Origin: Panax quinquefolius
Taxonomy: Eukaryota; Streptophyta; Magnoliopsida; Apiales; Araliaceae
Length of the DNA: 64,000 nucleotides
Direction: 5' to 3'
Assembly: GCA_020205615.1 (NCBI GenBank)
Contig: CM035170.1
Location: 121,646,642 to 121,710,641, forward strand
The notes under the pieces are model-generated. The model worked only from the letters and a program-made list of their open reading frames with translations, ran no database searches and was not told where the DNA came from. Positions 13,231-25,881 of this stretch are shown piece after piece. The position numbers were made by a program, and so were the translations under genes. Within the stretch, counting starts at the first letter, position 1. The number at the start of each line of letters is the position of its first letter.

Positions 13231-13760
13231 TACTCTTTTCGTCGTATAATAAAAGTCTTTATTATTTTTTTTGTTTCAGAATAAAAATTCTGGTGAACTT
13301 TTCACGCATATTAAGAAGATGAATAAAATGACAAAATTACTCATAATAATATCATTAAATATGGAGAGAGAATTAAAATAAAAAAATATGAGATATTTAA
13401 TGCTACGGGTATAATAGAAAAATAAGTAAAAGTTTGATTATTAAAAGAAAATGAACATTTAACACGAGACTACCCAAAATAAGATTCTCTCCTAAAATAC
13501 TATTTAAATGGCGTTTTAGAGATGAAGTACGATAATTAAGATAATGATTGAAAAGCATTAAATATAATCTCAATCGATTATACATAATCTTTTTTAAATC
13601 ATTAATTTATCATAAGACGCGAGAAGTTTAAAGTATAAAAAAATATAGGTAGAATAATGAGGGATAATTTTGAAAAAATTATCATTAATTCTCCTAAATT
13701 TTAACAAACGTCAATTAATTAGAGACAAATAAAAAATTTTAAAACGTCATTTAAATAGGG
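13231..13760. mobile_element. Stowaway-like MITE pair, decayed
   Basis: 13231 to about 13490 is an inverted relative of the MITE at 12581-12826 (shared TATGAGATATTTAATGCTACGG motif read on the other strand). From about 13490 to 13760 a second element ends GGGACGGAGGGAG before TA, with ATTTAAATGGCGTTTTAGAG and AAAACGTCATTTAAAT as inner arms. Confidence 0.5.
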
Positions 13761-13802
13761 ACGGAGGGAGTAATAATAATTTTTATCATGGGACGAAGGG
13801 AG

Positions 13803-14018
13803 TACTATTTTGGATAGTCCCATGTTAAATGTCCATTTTCCTTTAATAACTAAATTTTTACACATATTTTTCTATTATATCCGTAGAATTAAATATCTCA
13901 TACTTTTCTTATTCTAATTCTTTATCCATATTTAATGACATTATTATGAATAATTTTGTCATTTTATTCATCTTCTTAATATGCGTGAAAAGTCCACCAA
14001 AACTTTTATCCGGTCCTG
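13803..14018. mobile_element. Stowaway-like MITE, same family as 12581-12826
   Basis: It shares TCCCATGTTAAAT, TTATATCCGTAG and TTAATATGCGTGAAAAGTCCACC with the other copies, in the same orientation as 12581-12826. The left end abuts GGGACGAAGGGAG and the right end is GGTCCTGAG followed by TA. The copy edges are approximate. Confidence 0.5.
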
Positions 14019-14462
14019 AGTAATAAACTCGCGTAAGATTTTTGGTGCACAGAATCGTCAGCCCACAATAGTGGTCTTTCTCTACACTATAAAAAAAGCT
14101 GCAGGTGTGGATGTGAATTAGTTACTTTGGTATGAAGGTATTGTTACCTTGATACGAAGATTTAATGTAATAAGAAAAAATTTAAAGTGTGGAGGTTGAT
14201 TAGTTCTTTGATATGACGGTTTAGTTCTTGGTATGAAGGTTTAATTCTTATCATCCCAGGTGTTCATATCACCGCCACCACCGTTTGAATCTTCATACCA
14301 CCTTCATTTTGACTCTTATGCGGAACCCCATTTCTTACCACCATCACTATTAATTGAACCGGAGAATACCTCCAAAAACGGTGACTCTTCTTTGATCCTC
14401 TATTATATCCTTCTTCGGAAGATGTTCCAACAACCATCAGACGGATCGTAAGAGAAACTTGG

Positions 14463-17175
14463 TGTAACATGCCAAAATAAAATATCATCACCCATCTTGG
14501 GTAATCGGATCGTAGTAATGATGTAATTTAAATCTACAACTTCTTAATATAAGCGTATCGCAGTATGCAATCAACGTAATTTGTGAGTTTGAATCTGAAT
14601 ATTATCTCTTAGATATTATACAAACTCAAAAGGAAGTCACTCATTACAATTATTATCATTTATTTCGCATGAATAGTGAGGATTACTAATCTTATCCTAC
14701 GGACCAATTCTCTAGATTCGACGTTTCAAATAAAATTTATATTACCGTTTCAAGAAGAATAAATTGAAAGAAAAAGTGAAATTTCCTAAATTTCGAGAAA
14801 ATATTATGGTAAGATAATGCGAGAATAAATTATCGTTAAGCTTTCTACATGATGTTAAACCGATAAGATATAATGAACATCGTTTTAGCTACGGTAGAGA
14901 ACCGTGATAAAATTAAAAGAGTCATGTAGAAAATAAAATCTACTATCTTTTGATTTTAAAAGTTTTCATCATCATTTGTTATAAATTTTGAGGCTAGAAC
15001 TTTAATAAATATTCCACATCATCGAATCCCCTTATTTCTGGTAGGGATATTCTTTAAGTATCGCGACCACAATTATTCATGCTTATTTACGGTAGAGAAA
15101 GTTAGTTGTGTATTCATTAATAGGTAAATGATAAACGCCAACATTTGTCCATCAACGACTACTCATAACGAGAATTTTTATCACATCATTTAGTAGCATT
15201 ACGGTCGTGATTCATGAGATAGTCTCGAGTCGTAATCAAATCAAAATCAAAATTCATCTTCTGACTATGAGATAAACTTCGATAACGTCGTTCATATCAT
15301 TCTGATTGATTACTGGCAGAATGATCATGCAGTAAGTCAATATTATAATCATACCAAGTTCATCTACGCATTTCTGGTAGCACGGATGACTTTCAACATA
15401 ATATAAACGTGGGGATGATGTGATGATATAGAATTGATAAAACAAGTTCAAGAATTATTTTATCAAAGGAATTATTAACGTCCAAATTGTCGATATGATC
15501 TTTGTTTTAGAAAGTAAAATTCAAGAATGATCGGAAGAATATTTCCAGTGAAAAGATCTTTGGATGAAACGCAAATATCGAGGATATTCTACTAATTTCA
15601 TTGGAGTATAAGTCAAAGTTTTAACCATTTGGGTATAATAAAGAATGGAATAACAAAAGAAATCACCACGTAAATGCGATAGGCCGCAGACGAGGTTATT
15701 AAGCGGAATAATAATAACGGGCAGGGTCGAGGTGAAATTCATTGGCAAGCGAGGATTTAAAATGAGAATAATAAATGCGGAATAATAAATGATGGGGCAA
15801 ATTAGACAGCGTAAGATGAGACGAGGATATTAGAGCGGAATAATAAAGCGGAATAATAAAAAATGGGCCAAATGCGGTGTAAAACACATGCATGCAGGAT
15901 ATTCCAACAGAATAATAATAAAAAAGCGGGCAAGAATCCAGGTGTAAAATCTGTGAATAGGATGTTCAAGCAGAATAATAGAAGAATGTCACATAAAGTA
16001 TAGTGTGAAGATAGCGTATCTGAGTTATTAAGCGAGAATAATAAGAAATGGAATAACAGCAGCTTCTTCTTGAATAAGAAAGAATATGGCACTTTACGAA
16101 GACAATAAATAATATTCCCTACCTAGAAGAAGGCGAATATTGGAAAAGTGAAGTAATAGAATTTTCTTCTTTCTCTCTCTATAGCTTTCTCAGAGTTTGA
16201 TGAATTTGTAAGAAATAATGAAGGAATGAAACTTTTTATTTATAGAAAAAGCGATGGTGAAATTTCTTGAGTGTTGAAGATTGGTCGAAAAATTTCTTGG
16301 TAATATTCAAAGAACACTAATATTTTTGAAGGGGTAATTAACCTTTGGAACAAGAAGAAGGCGAGTTAACTCTTGGTAATATTGAAGGGACAACTACTAT
16401 TGAAGAAGGTAATTCTTATCGACGAAGGTAAATCTATTGTGAAGGTAATTACTATTCACCATGAAGGTAATTACTATTCAGCGAAAGGTAATTACTTATT
16501 ATTGAAGAGACTTTTAGATGATGACATACGTATTTTTCAAAATAATCAAACTTACCACAAACGTCTCATCAGCAATTTCTTTATATACATCGAGGATTGA
16601 ATAAATATTACCACAAATTATTTTATTTTAATCAACACATTTTAATCTTTCAACAATTATTAATCATTTATAACTTGTAAATGCCAATTAATAATATAAC
16701 ATATTATCTGAGATAATCTTGTGTGATAATTGAATCGATAATATAAGAGATATGATCGTGATTCATGTGTGATAATTGAGTATAAATGTAACTTCTCACG
16801 TAAAGTATTAATAATCAATCTGCAGTGCTACTTACTTTAACCATAGCGTATTCTTGTCTTTACTGGCGGGTAGTTCAGCGATTTTAACGATAATTGCTCC
16901 GTAGTTATTTTTATAGAAAGATAATTTTGTCGTTTTTAACTACTAAATAATACTTTCGTTAATGGCCTACTCTTAATGATTGGTAGTCAGACGAATATTC
17001 TCCTACAAAAGAATATTCTAAACCAAACGAATATTTTTATAACAACTTGCTTACTTTTGCAAAATTTATAAATATTACCCACAACTATAACATTATATCA
17101 AATTTATTCCATAATATTCAAAAATAATATTTATAAAAATTCATCTTTATTTATAAAAATTTGAGATTCTTTACA
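14463..17175 (-). mobile_element. Solo LTR, minus strand, with perfect target duplication
   Basis: Read on the minus strand it begins TGTAAAGAATCTC at 17175 and ends CATGTTACA at 14463, 2713 bp, matching the 2715 bp of the other solo LTR. CTTGG flanks both sides (14458-14462 and 17176-17180). TATAAATA (minus) is at 16237-16244. Frames inside are chance products of LTR sequence. Confidence 0.85.
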
Positions 17176-17180
17176 CTTGG

Positions 17181-18165
17181 TAGTTGTTTTTCTTTTTGTC
17201 TGCAGAAAATTCATTAAGTAACTTCGTATGGGTATTCAGCTTAAGAGCTAAATCTCAAGGAATTTTGTTCTCAAATTGATAAACCAAGAATAAAATTGAG
17301 CAGTAGTTGAATCAAAGTGAAATAATATATATTTATATAGAAAGAATACGTTGAATGAAGAAGAATGGTGATGACTAAGTGCATTTGTTATAAATAAAGA
17401 GAGAGAGAGAAGAAGCCATAGGTATAACTAATCCCTAAATTAAAAAATTCTAATTGAATACTAATTTCCTAAATTAAAGAATCCTAATTGCACTAATATT
17501 ATAAATAAATATGGAAGTGAATTAGTTGTGTAAAAATTTTATAAGTGTACTATTATTGTAATTATTTTTTAAAATGTAATAGAATATGTAAATTATCCAA
17601 GATTATTATTACTACTTTTTTTTTCTACTAGAATCGAAATAGGGTGGTTATGAGGGTAGATCTGGGTTAGTGGTGGAGGTTAGAGAGAGAAGATGATAAA
17701 ATGAAGTGCAAAAGTGGGAAAGAGATGGTGCACTTGACTGACTGTTGGACACAAAATAATGACCTGACCTGAGCTTGGTTCAGAATATAGGGTACACCAC
17801 CATTACTAAATTCAGCAAACCTAATTATAGGCATATAAAGTGGAAGAAATTATGCTACAAACCATTCTTAATGCGTTTAGGCAACTCCATCCATTCAAGT
17901 GTAAACTAGTGTAACGATTCCTTCTACTTTTCTTTTCTTTTGTTTTTTGGCAACACTAGATTATTAGTATAATAATAATTCTAAATAAAAAAAAAAAGTT
18001 TAGAAAGATTCACATTAAATTTGAAAAACAAACGCCCTAGAAGCTTCCTAAGCTACGCACGACACCCATCCGGCACATGCTTCTACACTTTGGTCTGAAC
18101 TTAAATATAAATCAATTACAATTAGTCAGCTGTTGACAAGAAGGTGGCCACCAGTTGTCTTGATC
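17181..18165. other. Spacer downstream of the HSF gene
   Basis: A short GA repeat (about 17398-17412) is the only notable item. The part adjacent to 18166 should hold the 3' UTR of the HSF gene. No other gene was seen. Confidence 0.5.
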
Positions 18166-19144
18166 TCATGATCCAAGGGCTTTGATTCCGCCTCCACCTC
18201 CGTCCCGAGCTGTTGAAGATGTAGCTCTTTGACGCTGCTCCTTCCCCTCATCCTCATCTTCACCTTCCCTCGCACGCTTCGTCCCAATCGAAACACCAAA
18301 TAATCTGGCACTCGGTTCCTCCTCCGACTCCGCCCTGTTATTACCCATAGCCAAATCATCGCAAAAACGCTTTAGCGGTAACAGATCGAGCGGTTTCACG
18401 GCGGTGGACTGAGAACTACTTTCTGGCTGATTAGTAGCGTAATTTGACATCATAACGTATATGTTATTGCATAAACCCTTCATTTGGCTTAATTCCTTAT
18501 TCAGATGCGCATTCTCTTTCCTCAACCGCTCGTTCTCACCCATAAGCTCGGAGTTATAATCGGAGGTGGAATCCCGACATAAAGGAGATGAATTTGAAGA
18601 AATCACTTGTTCCTCTCCTGAATTGGTCGGAGATATAGTCCGTACCGGTGGAACTGCCGAACCAGTAACCGCCGCAGCCGGCGGCGTAGTTGCAGCAGCG
18701 ATAGGATTTGCAATTTTTCGACGCTGTATATCGCACAAAAGACGTTTTTCTCCTTTACGAAAGCATTCGTTGGAGAACTCCCATCGGTCCGGAACAACCT
18801 TACGAAATCCCTATTTATTCGAGAAAAAACATTCGGTTGGATAATTTCATACGGTTGGATAATTTCATACGGTGAAAAAAAAAATTATGCTAAAACATAC
18901 TTACGTAGGTGTTAAGCTGTCGAACAAAACTGGAAAAATTATTATGCTTAAAAAACTTTGGGAGCAAATCTCTTGCAAATTCGGTTGGATTCCATACGAT
19001 GAACGTAGATCCATCTTCGTTCCATGAGATCACGTCGTCGATTGTGCTGTCATCGACGAGCTGGTACGTTTTGGTCAAAAAGGGCGTGGGAAGAGATCTC
19101 GTAGAATCACTGCCCGTTGATTCGCCGACAGGCGGCGGAACCAT
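18166..19144 (-). CDS. HSFB2: Class B heat stress transcription factor (HSFB2-like)
   Basis: Two coding exons, 19144-18905 and 18810-18166, give 294 residues. The 94-bp intron (18904-18811) has donor GTAAGT and acceptor AATAG and splits the DNA-binding domain after LNTY, the conserved HSF intron site. The HSF DNA-binding domain spans about 20-112 ([34 protein letters not shown]). The oligomerisation coiled coil is at about 165-205, without the insert of class A. LFGV at 250-253 is the repressor motif of class B, followed by a basic KRAR nuclear signal. There is no AHA activation motif, so it probably acts as a repressor or co-regulator of the heat response. Another ATG lies 10 codons upstream in frame (19174), but those codons look like the end of a 5'-UTR intron (acceptor TTTAG at 19155-19159), so 19144 is preferred. 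B2a and B2b cannot be separated by eye. Confidence 0.93.
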
Positions 19145-19154
19145 CACCTCTTTT

Positions 19155-19242
19155 CTAAATCGAACCATAATCATAAGAGTTATTAGGAAAAAAAAACTTT
19201 AAAAAAAAAGAAAAAGGAATGGACATGAAAAACATAACATAC
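19155..19242 (-). other. Probable 5'-UTR intron of the HSF gene
   Basis: On the minus strand, TTTCAG|GTATGT at 19242 and a pyrimidine-rich tract ending GATTTAG at 19155 mark an 88-bp intron. It ends 10 bases before the preferred ATG (19144). If it is spliced, the two upstream in-frame ATGs (19174 and 19168) are removed. Confidence 0.55.
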
Positions 19243-19367
19243 CTGAAACGATTTCAATTCAAGGCAAGGTATCAAAGCAGATCTGATCTGATTGAAATTG
19301 AAAATGAAAAGTAACGGAGAGAGCGTCTGTTTCCGTCCAGGCTCGGTGCATAAATTTTGGTAATGCT

Positions 19368-19377
19368 AGAAGGTTCT
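19368..19377 (-). promoter_or_regulatory. Heat shock element (two-unit)
   Basis: AGAAGGTTCT is a perfect GAA/TTC palindrome, about 225 bp upstream of the HSF start codon. Confidence 0.55.
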
Positions 19378-19497
19378 GTGTGAGAAATACAGGGAGGGAG
19401 GATATTGAATAAGCGGAAAAAGCTAAAAAGTTAAGGTGGAAAGCGTAAAAAAAAAATAAGGAAAGAACGAGAAGGTACTAGTACTACCTTACGCTTT

Positions 19498-19510
19498 TTC
19501 GAGAACTTTC
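19498..19510 (-). promoter_or_regulatory. Heat shock element (three-unit)
   Basis: TTCGAGAACTTTC has the form TTCnnGAAnnTTC, three alternating units in perfect phase, about 355 bp upstream of the HSF start codon. Such sites bind HSF trimers, so auto- or cross-regulation by heat is expected. Confidence 0.65.
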
Positions 19511-19559
19511 TTCCTACTTCCTTTAACTTTGATACTTGTCAAAGGATAAGAGGATTACA

Positions 19560-20355
19560 TCTCATTCTTATTCTTACGTGTCTGCCGCAATAAAATAGGA
19601 CGACTTACTGTTAATTAAATTGTGTGAAAGGAAATCTGCCAATAAAACCGGATCTACATGTGAACCCAAATCAGTTCAAAACCGGATATAGGAAAATCCG
19701 GTCTGATTCTCCTGCTTTGCAACTTCTGAACCGAGCCGAGCCGAACAGAACAGAAACGGAAATCAGTTTGAACTATAACCAAAACAAAATTGGGAACCGG
19801 ACACATATTATTATTTCTTAGAGAATAAATTATTTAAGGAATGTTTGGAAAATTAGTGTTTTTACATTATTTAATATTAATATGTCTGATCGAGAAATTT
19901 AAAATGAATTATTTATCATGATAAAATTGTTTAATCAATTATTTTAGATTTTAAATCGTTTGATCTTCCTCTAAATTCTGTATGTGACGATGTTATTAGA
20001 TGATATAAAACACTAGTTTTACAAGTTATCCTTATATAATTTATTATTTATTTTAACCCCATTTATTACATATTTATTCAAAAAATTATCAATAATATTT
20101 ATCCAATCAACTGACAATTAAAAGTCAACGTAAATATATATGATTTTTCTTAGGATATACTGTACATAGTTAAACTTAATTTAAGGTCTTTTAAAAGTTG
20201 AAAAAAATGAGTTGTTATTAATTGTTACTCCCATAATTACAAGTATATAACCTTTAAAATCGTTCCAGAACCAAAATTAGACGGACGGTCACAATTAAAG
20301 TAATTCATTTGATGTTAATCAATTAAGACATAAATACTACTATAATTTTATACTA
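19560..20355. other. Spacer with CCGG-rich repeat-like tract
   Basis: At about 19640-19805 there are several GGAAAATCCGG/AACCGGA and CCGAGCCGAAC motifs that look like transposon sub-terminal repeats, but no element edges could be set. No gene was seen. Confidence 0.35.
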
Positions 20356-20364
20356 TAAAATAAC

Positions 20365-20513
20365 GGGATCCGGTTAGCATGAAGTTAATTTTTGAATAAA
20401 TTGATCAATTGGTCAATAAAATAATTACACACATAGAGTTTCGCCTGCGTGTCAGTACTCTATTGGTCAATTGACCAACTTATCCAAAAATGAACTCCAT
20501 GCTAACCACTCCC
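20365..20513. mobile_element. Mutator-type MITE, copy 2 (149 bp)
   Basis: Ends GGGATCCGGTTAGCATG and GCTAACCACTCCC, with long arms containing TTGGTCAAT. A perfect 9-bp duplication TAAAATAAC lies at 20356-20364 and 20514-20522. Same length as copy 1. Confidence 0.85.
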
Positions 20514-20522
20514 TAAAATAAC

Positions 20523-23457
20523 AATACTAAGAGCATTCACAACAGTTTCCCCAATAAATTCTCTATCCCCACATTTGAAGAATATATCAATAAATCAGTA
20601 TCCAATAGTTTCCTTATATACTCTTCAGGGTGAGGGAATCAAAAGATCGTTCCCTATTTATGTAAAATGACATTTCACACCCTATTTATTGCGATTTTAT
20701 GTTGGTTAAAGGATCTTATCTCACTTAATTGTTGATTTGGGTATGCCTATCAAATTCACTCATTTTTATTTTTTAAATAAGGATTTAGAAGAAAGAGAAC
20801 TATAAAAAATTAAAAAATCGGTCAAATTTTGATTTTGATCATTTTTGTAAAAATATTATTACTAATTATAAATTTTATTATTTTATAATTAAAATAATGT
20901 TGTTTTAGTTCTCATAAACACATAATGATCGTTGCACATTTTGATTTCTAGCAATATTTATTTTTAAATTTAAATAATTGCAATTTTTAAATTCAAACAA
21001 CAATTATTTTTAAATAAAAAATAGTTACAACGTTTAAAATATGATTTGAATGTTGGAACTTTTAAATTTCAAAATTTAATATTTAAGAAATCAATATAAG
21101 GAACTTGTTGGGTACATAGTGGAAAATTGAATCCCTATCCTACAGAATGACCCAATAATACTGTAGAGTAGAGATATAGATAAGAAAACTGTTGTGAATG
21201 CTCTAAGCTTATCATTAAGCTTAAATAAACCATATTTATTTTAAATTTTAGAAATAGACAAAATAATTTGAAAATGTCGAACTCGTTAGTCGCATAAGCT
21301 TATCCCAAAAATAAACTTATCCCATAAATATTCTTAATAGCAATAGCAGTCTCTTTGATTTTTACAAATTAATGAACAAGATACTACTCCTAGTCCTACA
21401 CGAGGATAAACAATATCCATGCATTCTCCCAGAAGCGGTGCACACTGCACACAATCATTCTTATCCAAATAGCCAACCTGGTTGTTCCGGTCCCCATAAT
21501 GCCATAATATCCACACGTCTATGTTTCTCTACGGCCATTCACAACAAATCTATATCTATATCTATATACATATACATATATAATATATATGATAAAATTA
21601 TTATTTTTTCTTTAGTCTTTGCTATGAAATTTAAATTATCTGATTTTATTTTATTAACTATTATTTAAATATTTTATCTTTCTAATCAAAATTTTTGTAC
21701 ATTTGATCAATTCTTATAAAACATTAAACTTGTTAACGCCAAGATCTTCTCCAACGTCCCAATCACATAAGACGCCGATCCGATCTTAAGACAAGAAACA
21801 CGATAAACACCATAAACTTGTGGTAGGACACGTAGAGGATAAATTTCGAAGCGTGAGAGTCGATATACGTGTTCATGAGGTTAACGATGGATGATGTAAT
21901 GTCTACAGTGTATTGAGAGAGATAATAATCGCCGATTGGTGTGTATGTGTGAATATGAATGTGAGAATTGTATGAGTAACGTCGCATTTGTGAAGACTTG
22001 GTTGATAGGTTATACTTTCTCTGCTTGGGTTCTGTGTCACCCGCTTCTTTCCGATTACCGACCCACCGTGATCGACGTGGGTCCGCCACCGTCTCATAGT
22101 TCTACCTCACTTCTTTTGGTCATTTGTTTATCACGGTGGTAAATTTATAATCTCATCGCATTAATGCATTTACAAGGTGTCTTGGTCAATTGTCACGCTT
22201 TTCATCATCATTCTAAAAGTAATAGATATTAAATGATCTAATGGGTTAGTCAAATGAACCCAAATTATCTTATAAGGTTAAATAAGTAATACGTAAGTAG
22301 GTGAAATTTCGAGGCGCTCAATAATGATGGTACCAATAGATTAATTAAGCGGAAAGTAACTTACTACTTAAGTAAAGAGGAAAAATATCGTGGCCAACAA
22401 AATTCATTCATCATCAAATTTAGATATGCAAACTCTAACAAACTTATTATTTTATAATAATTTTATTCTTTAATTATTTAACTATACAATTAATTTTAAC
22501 TTACAAAACATGTTTAGAATTTTACTTTACTCAACTTTAGACTCTAAATAACTAAATACTAAAAATATAGGAAAAATATTATGATTACATAATAATTAAT
22601 ATAGGAGACATTTAGTTAATTAATGTTAAAAATAATTATGACTTATATATTGTGATTAAACTTTAGTTAATTTTAAAACTAAAAGTCATAACGGTAACTT
22701 CTTATTCTACAACAATTTTATTAATAAATTATTATATATTAAAAATATAATGAGAAAATAATAATTAACATTAAAAAGTGTTATATATATTACAAAATAT
22801 ATTAATGCTTAAAGTTTAATAATTTTTACTTGATCAATGTTAGAAACAAATCCCACTTGTATATAGTTATTAAAATTTAAGTTACCATTAAAATAAAAAA
22901 CCATGAGAATACCTTATATTTACAACAATTTTATGTCATATAAAATTCCTTAAACCTTTAAATTTACTCATTTAATTTTTGAACTCTAAATAACTATGTA
23001 TAAATTCGAAACATTGAAAATAAAAACTACATAAGTTGAATATTAAATTGAAATAAAAAAATAAACATATTACTAACATTCAATTGCAGATTTTTAATAA
23101 TTATTTGTTTGAGCAAAATTTATAGTCATTCTATAATAAATTAAATTAAAATTTAGAAAAATATTTTATAATCATTATAGATATAGAATAAATAAAGAAC
23201 TAAAAATAAGCACAGGCGACTTGGCTTAGTACGTAGAAACGAAGATGTTTCAATTCAATAATTTATTCAATCAGTACAACTCCCTTTCGAGAGAGAGGGA
23301 TAACACATTATAATACAATAATATATTTTCAACAAAAAATACTGTTATGGAATATTATCACTGCCATGCCTTCAATAATCCAGCCATAAAATTCAAAATT
23401 GCATAAAAACTTAACTAGATTTATCAAAAGTTCCCCACCAAACCACCGTTACATACG
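20523..23457. other. Gene-poor spacer
   Basis: AT-rich sequence. The better open frames (about 21763-22140, both strands) overlap each other, mostly lack an ATG at the listed start and show no motif. A short ATATCT-type repeat is at about 21545-21590. I see no gene. Confidence 0.4.
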
Positions 23458-23458
23458 A

Positions 23459-23582
23459 GGAGTGGTTAGCATGAAGTTAACTTTAATCAATTGACCAATA
23501 CAGTATCGACACGCAGGCCGGAAGATAATCTCTCTACGTGTCAGATCAATTGACCAACTTATAAAGTTAACATAACCAGATC
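23459..23582. mobile_element. Mutator-type MITE, copy 3 (degenerate)
   Basis: It begins GGAGTGGTTAGCATGAAG, has the ATCAATTGACCAAT arm and ends near GTTAACATAACCAGATCT. It is shorter than the two 149-bp copies, and I cannot find a target duplication. Confidence 0.6.
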
Positions 23583-23589
23583 TACTGTC

Positions 23590-24599
23590 ATGGTATCATC
23601 GGTCATTGTTGGACTTGTATTCATTTACCATATTCTATAGACTATACTCTATACCATCTATTCTTATTAGCTCCTACTCCCTGGCTAATAATACTCCAAA
23701 CCTACTTACCAACCTACCTTCCTTAAACTGCAGAAGATGTTAAGATCCTAAAGAAATATGTAACATCTTCCAAGCATTAATCTTCTTTACATAGAAGATT
23801 CAAAGTTGCACTGTACACAAGCAAGACCCATAATGATGCAGGAAATTATGCTATAAGTTGTGAGAAGTAAACATCATACAACATGTTCAGACCAAAACTT
23901 CACTTTGATTGAACACATTCTTCCAGCCGTTGGTTTTTATTTTAAGGAACAACATGACGAGCATAGACCCAATTACACAGATCAGTGCCCTGCTTTATTC
24001 AAAACAGAATTAAATAAAAATACGAGTAAATGGTTATATCAACACAAACTACTTATCAGTTCTACAATATTGAAAAGGACTCGTCTATGTTATCCACTTC
24101 TAATAATCTGATCCTCATATATTTTACCCCATGTACCATTATTGAACATGACATTAATGCCAATCACATTGTATGTAGCAGTTAAAGAGTAGCTATGTTC
24201 AACTGATGTTAGTGAATTTTAATGTTTGAAGACCTAAAAAAGAAAAGAAAAGAAAAAGTACAATAGCTTGAAATAATTACAATCAACCAAGCAATAGAAA
24301 AGCTCTAATTAAGTGCAGATAAGGTGATTATGATATATATATATATATATCTTTCTTGTGCGCACACAGATTATTAGTTCCAAGAGAGAAAGGATTTGAT
24401 AAGTACAACCTTTCAGCATATTGGGGTCAGTAAAACAAACAAGACCATGGGAGGACCATTTAATCCCTGCTAGTTCTGAAGGTTGTAGTCCTTTTTCTTT
24501 TCTTGTCTACTTATTTTCTCTCCCTACTTTACTCAAGTTATGTGGTCCAGGTGTTGAGTGTGGGAGAAGTGTTAGGCTTTCCTAAACCCAAATATTTAC
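23590..24599. other. Spacer, no gene seen
   Basis: A (TA) tract is at about 24332-24350. A possible 83-codon frame at 23860-24111 has no recognisable motif. Confidence 0.4.
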
Positions 24600-24619
24600 A
24601 AGCTTCAAAATGATCCAAC

Positions 24620-24783
24620 CATCCAAATATTTGTGGCATGCATTCTTCTCAATCTTTGGGATAGCATGGACTATGCCAAGGTCTGTGGTTGAGTTTCTTA
24701 GGGCACGAAGAGGGTCTTCAGTCCATGAACAAGTTAGAAACAAGTGGGACTTTACCCTCATTAGCTGGTGGACTGTACTTTGA
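24620..24783 (+). pseudogene. LINE-type reverse transcriptase C-terminal remnant
   Basis: In one frame up to a stop at 24781-24783 the sequence reads like the tail of plant non-LTR retroelement polyproteins: FGIAWTMPRSVVEFLRARRG, then LISWWTVL, where family members have a W-rich CLWxxWRERN block after the zinc-binding domain. No start and no upstream reverse transcriptase were found, so it is a short fragment. Confidence 0.4.
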
Positions 24784-25876
24784 AAACAAAGAGATCAATT
24801 TTACAGCAGAGTTATTTACTTTTGAGTCTCTTATCTTTGAAGTTCCAGGGCTGTAGCGGTGTCTTCTGTGGTTGAAGTTTTGGATAAATTTGCATTTACT
24901 GTATTCGTTTGGTTATTTGAGCTGCTAGGGATTGATCCAAGTTATCTGAATACGTGTTTTGTTTTCCCCATGCTCTGACTTTGTGTGCATATGGATGGGT
25001 TCACCTTCTCCCACTTTCGACTCTTTTGAATAAAATTTACTCATCAAGAAAGAATATATAAATATGAATACCGATCTGCGGACAAATCTTTAATTGATTT
25101 AACATATTTTGAAGTATAATTCGGTATTACTAATGTTCAAGTATATACATTAGTAAGCTTTATATTATACGGGATTTAGTGAGGACTGAGGAAGAGTGTT
25201 TTCTACCTCTTTCTTCATTCAAGGAGCAAATATTATTCTACATAGCTTAATATGAAATTTCACTTTAACTTGCTCCATTACATCTAGGTATAGTTTTTAG
25301 AAATGCATGGACACATATCATATATGCTTATCCGAGTGAGCGTCCAACACATATACTTCAACTCATTTAGAAGAGCCCATGTAGCATAGATCTCAATCAA
25401 GAAATCAAGCAGTACTCTGTATAAAAAGTTGTAGAAATAAAATAGGTAGGAAGGATGGGTCTCTTCTCGATCAACATTAGAGACTTTAGTGTGATAGTAT
25501 TAATATGATCCGTGCTTTTGAAGTCCAATAACTATTGGGTTGAATTATGTTAGCCTACACAGAGAGAATTACTTGGTCACATATGTACTGAGGATATAGG
25601 TCAAGAAAGAACATCATTTGGGAGGCAGCCATTTACGTCTATTGTGATGTATGGAAGGAAAGAAATAAAGGGATTTTGAGAATGCAAAATTGTCCATTTT
25701 GAGTTGAGTTTAGACTAATCAAGGTGTCGTCTTTAATCGTTTTTTTTTAGTTGTAGATAGGTTTAATTGATGTTTTTTATTGACAAGGATTTCAAATATG
25801 AAACCCACCATTGTACTACTATCAGTTCTGTTATCTCTAACCTATTTTTTGTAGCTAAAATTGTATATATACATAC
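24784..25876. other. Spacer, no gene seen
   Basis: No coding frame with a recognisable motif; CCAAT at its right edge (25877-25881) is the target duplication of the next element. Confidence 0.4.
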
Positions 25877-25881
25877 CCAAT

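Noticed and set aside
1..17180. CRISPR-like or satellite interpretation of the regular 18-bp array
   Set aside because: The units are contiguous without unique spacers and lie inside a plant LTR, so this is a minisatellite.
21763..22142. Overlapping frames on both strands of about 65-108 codons
   Set aside because: The minus frame begins at GTG, the frames overlap each other, and no motif or splice structure supports either one.
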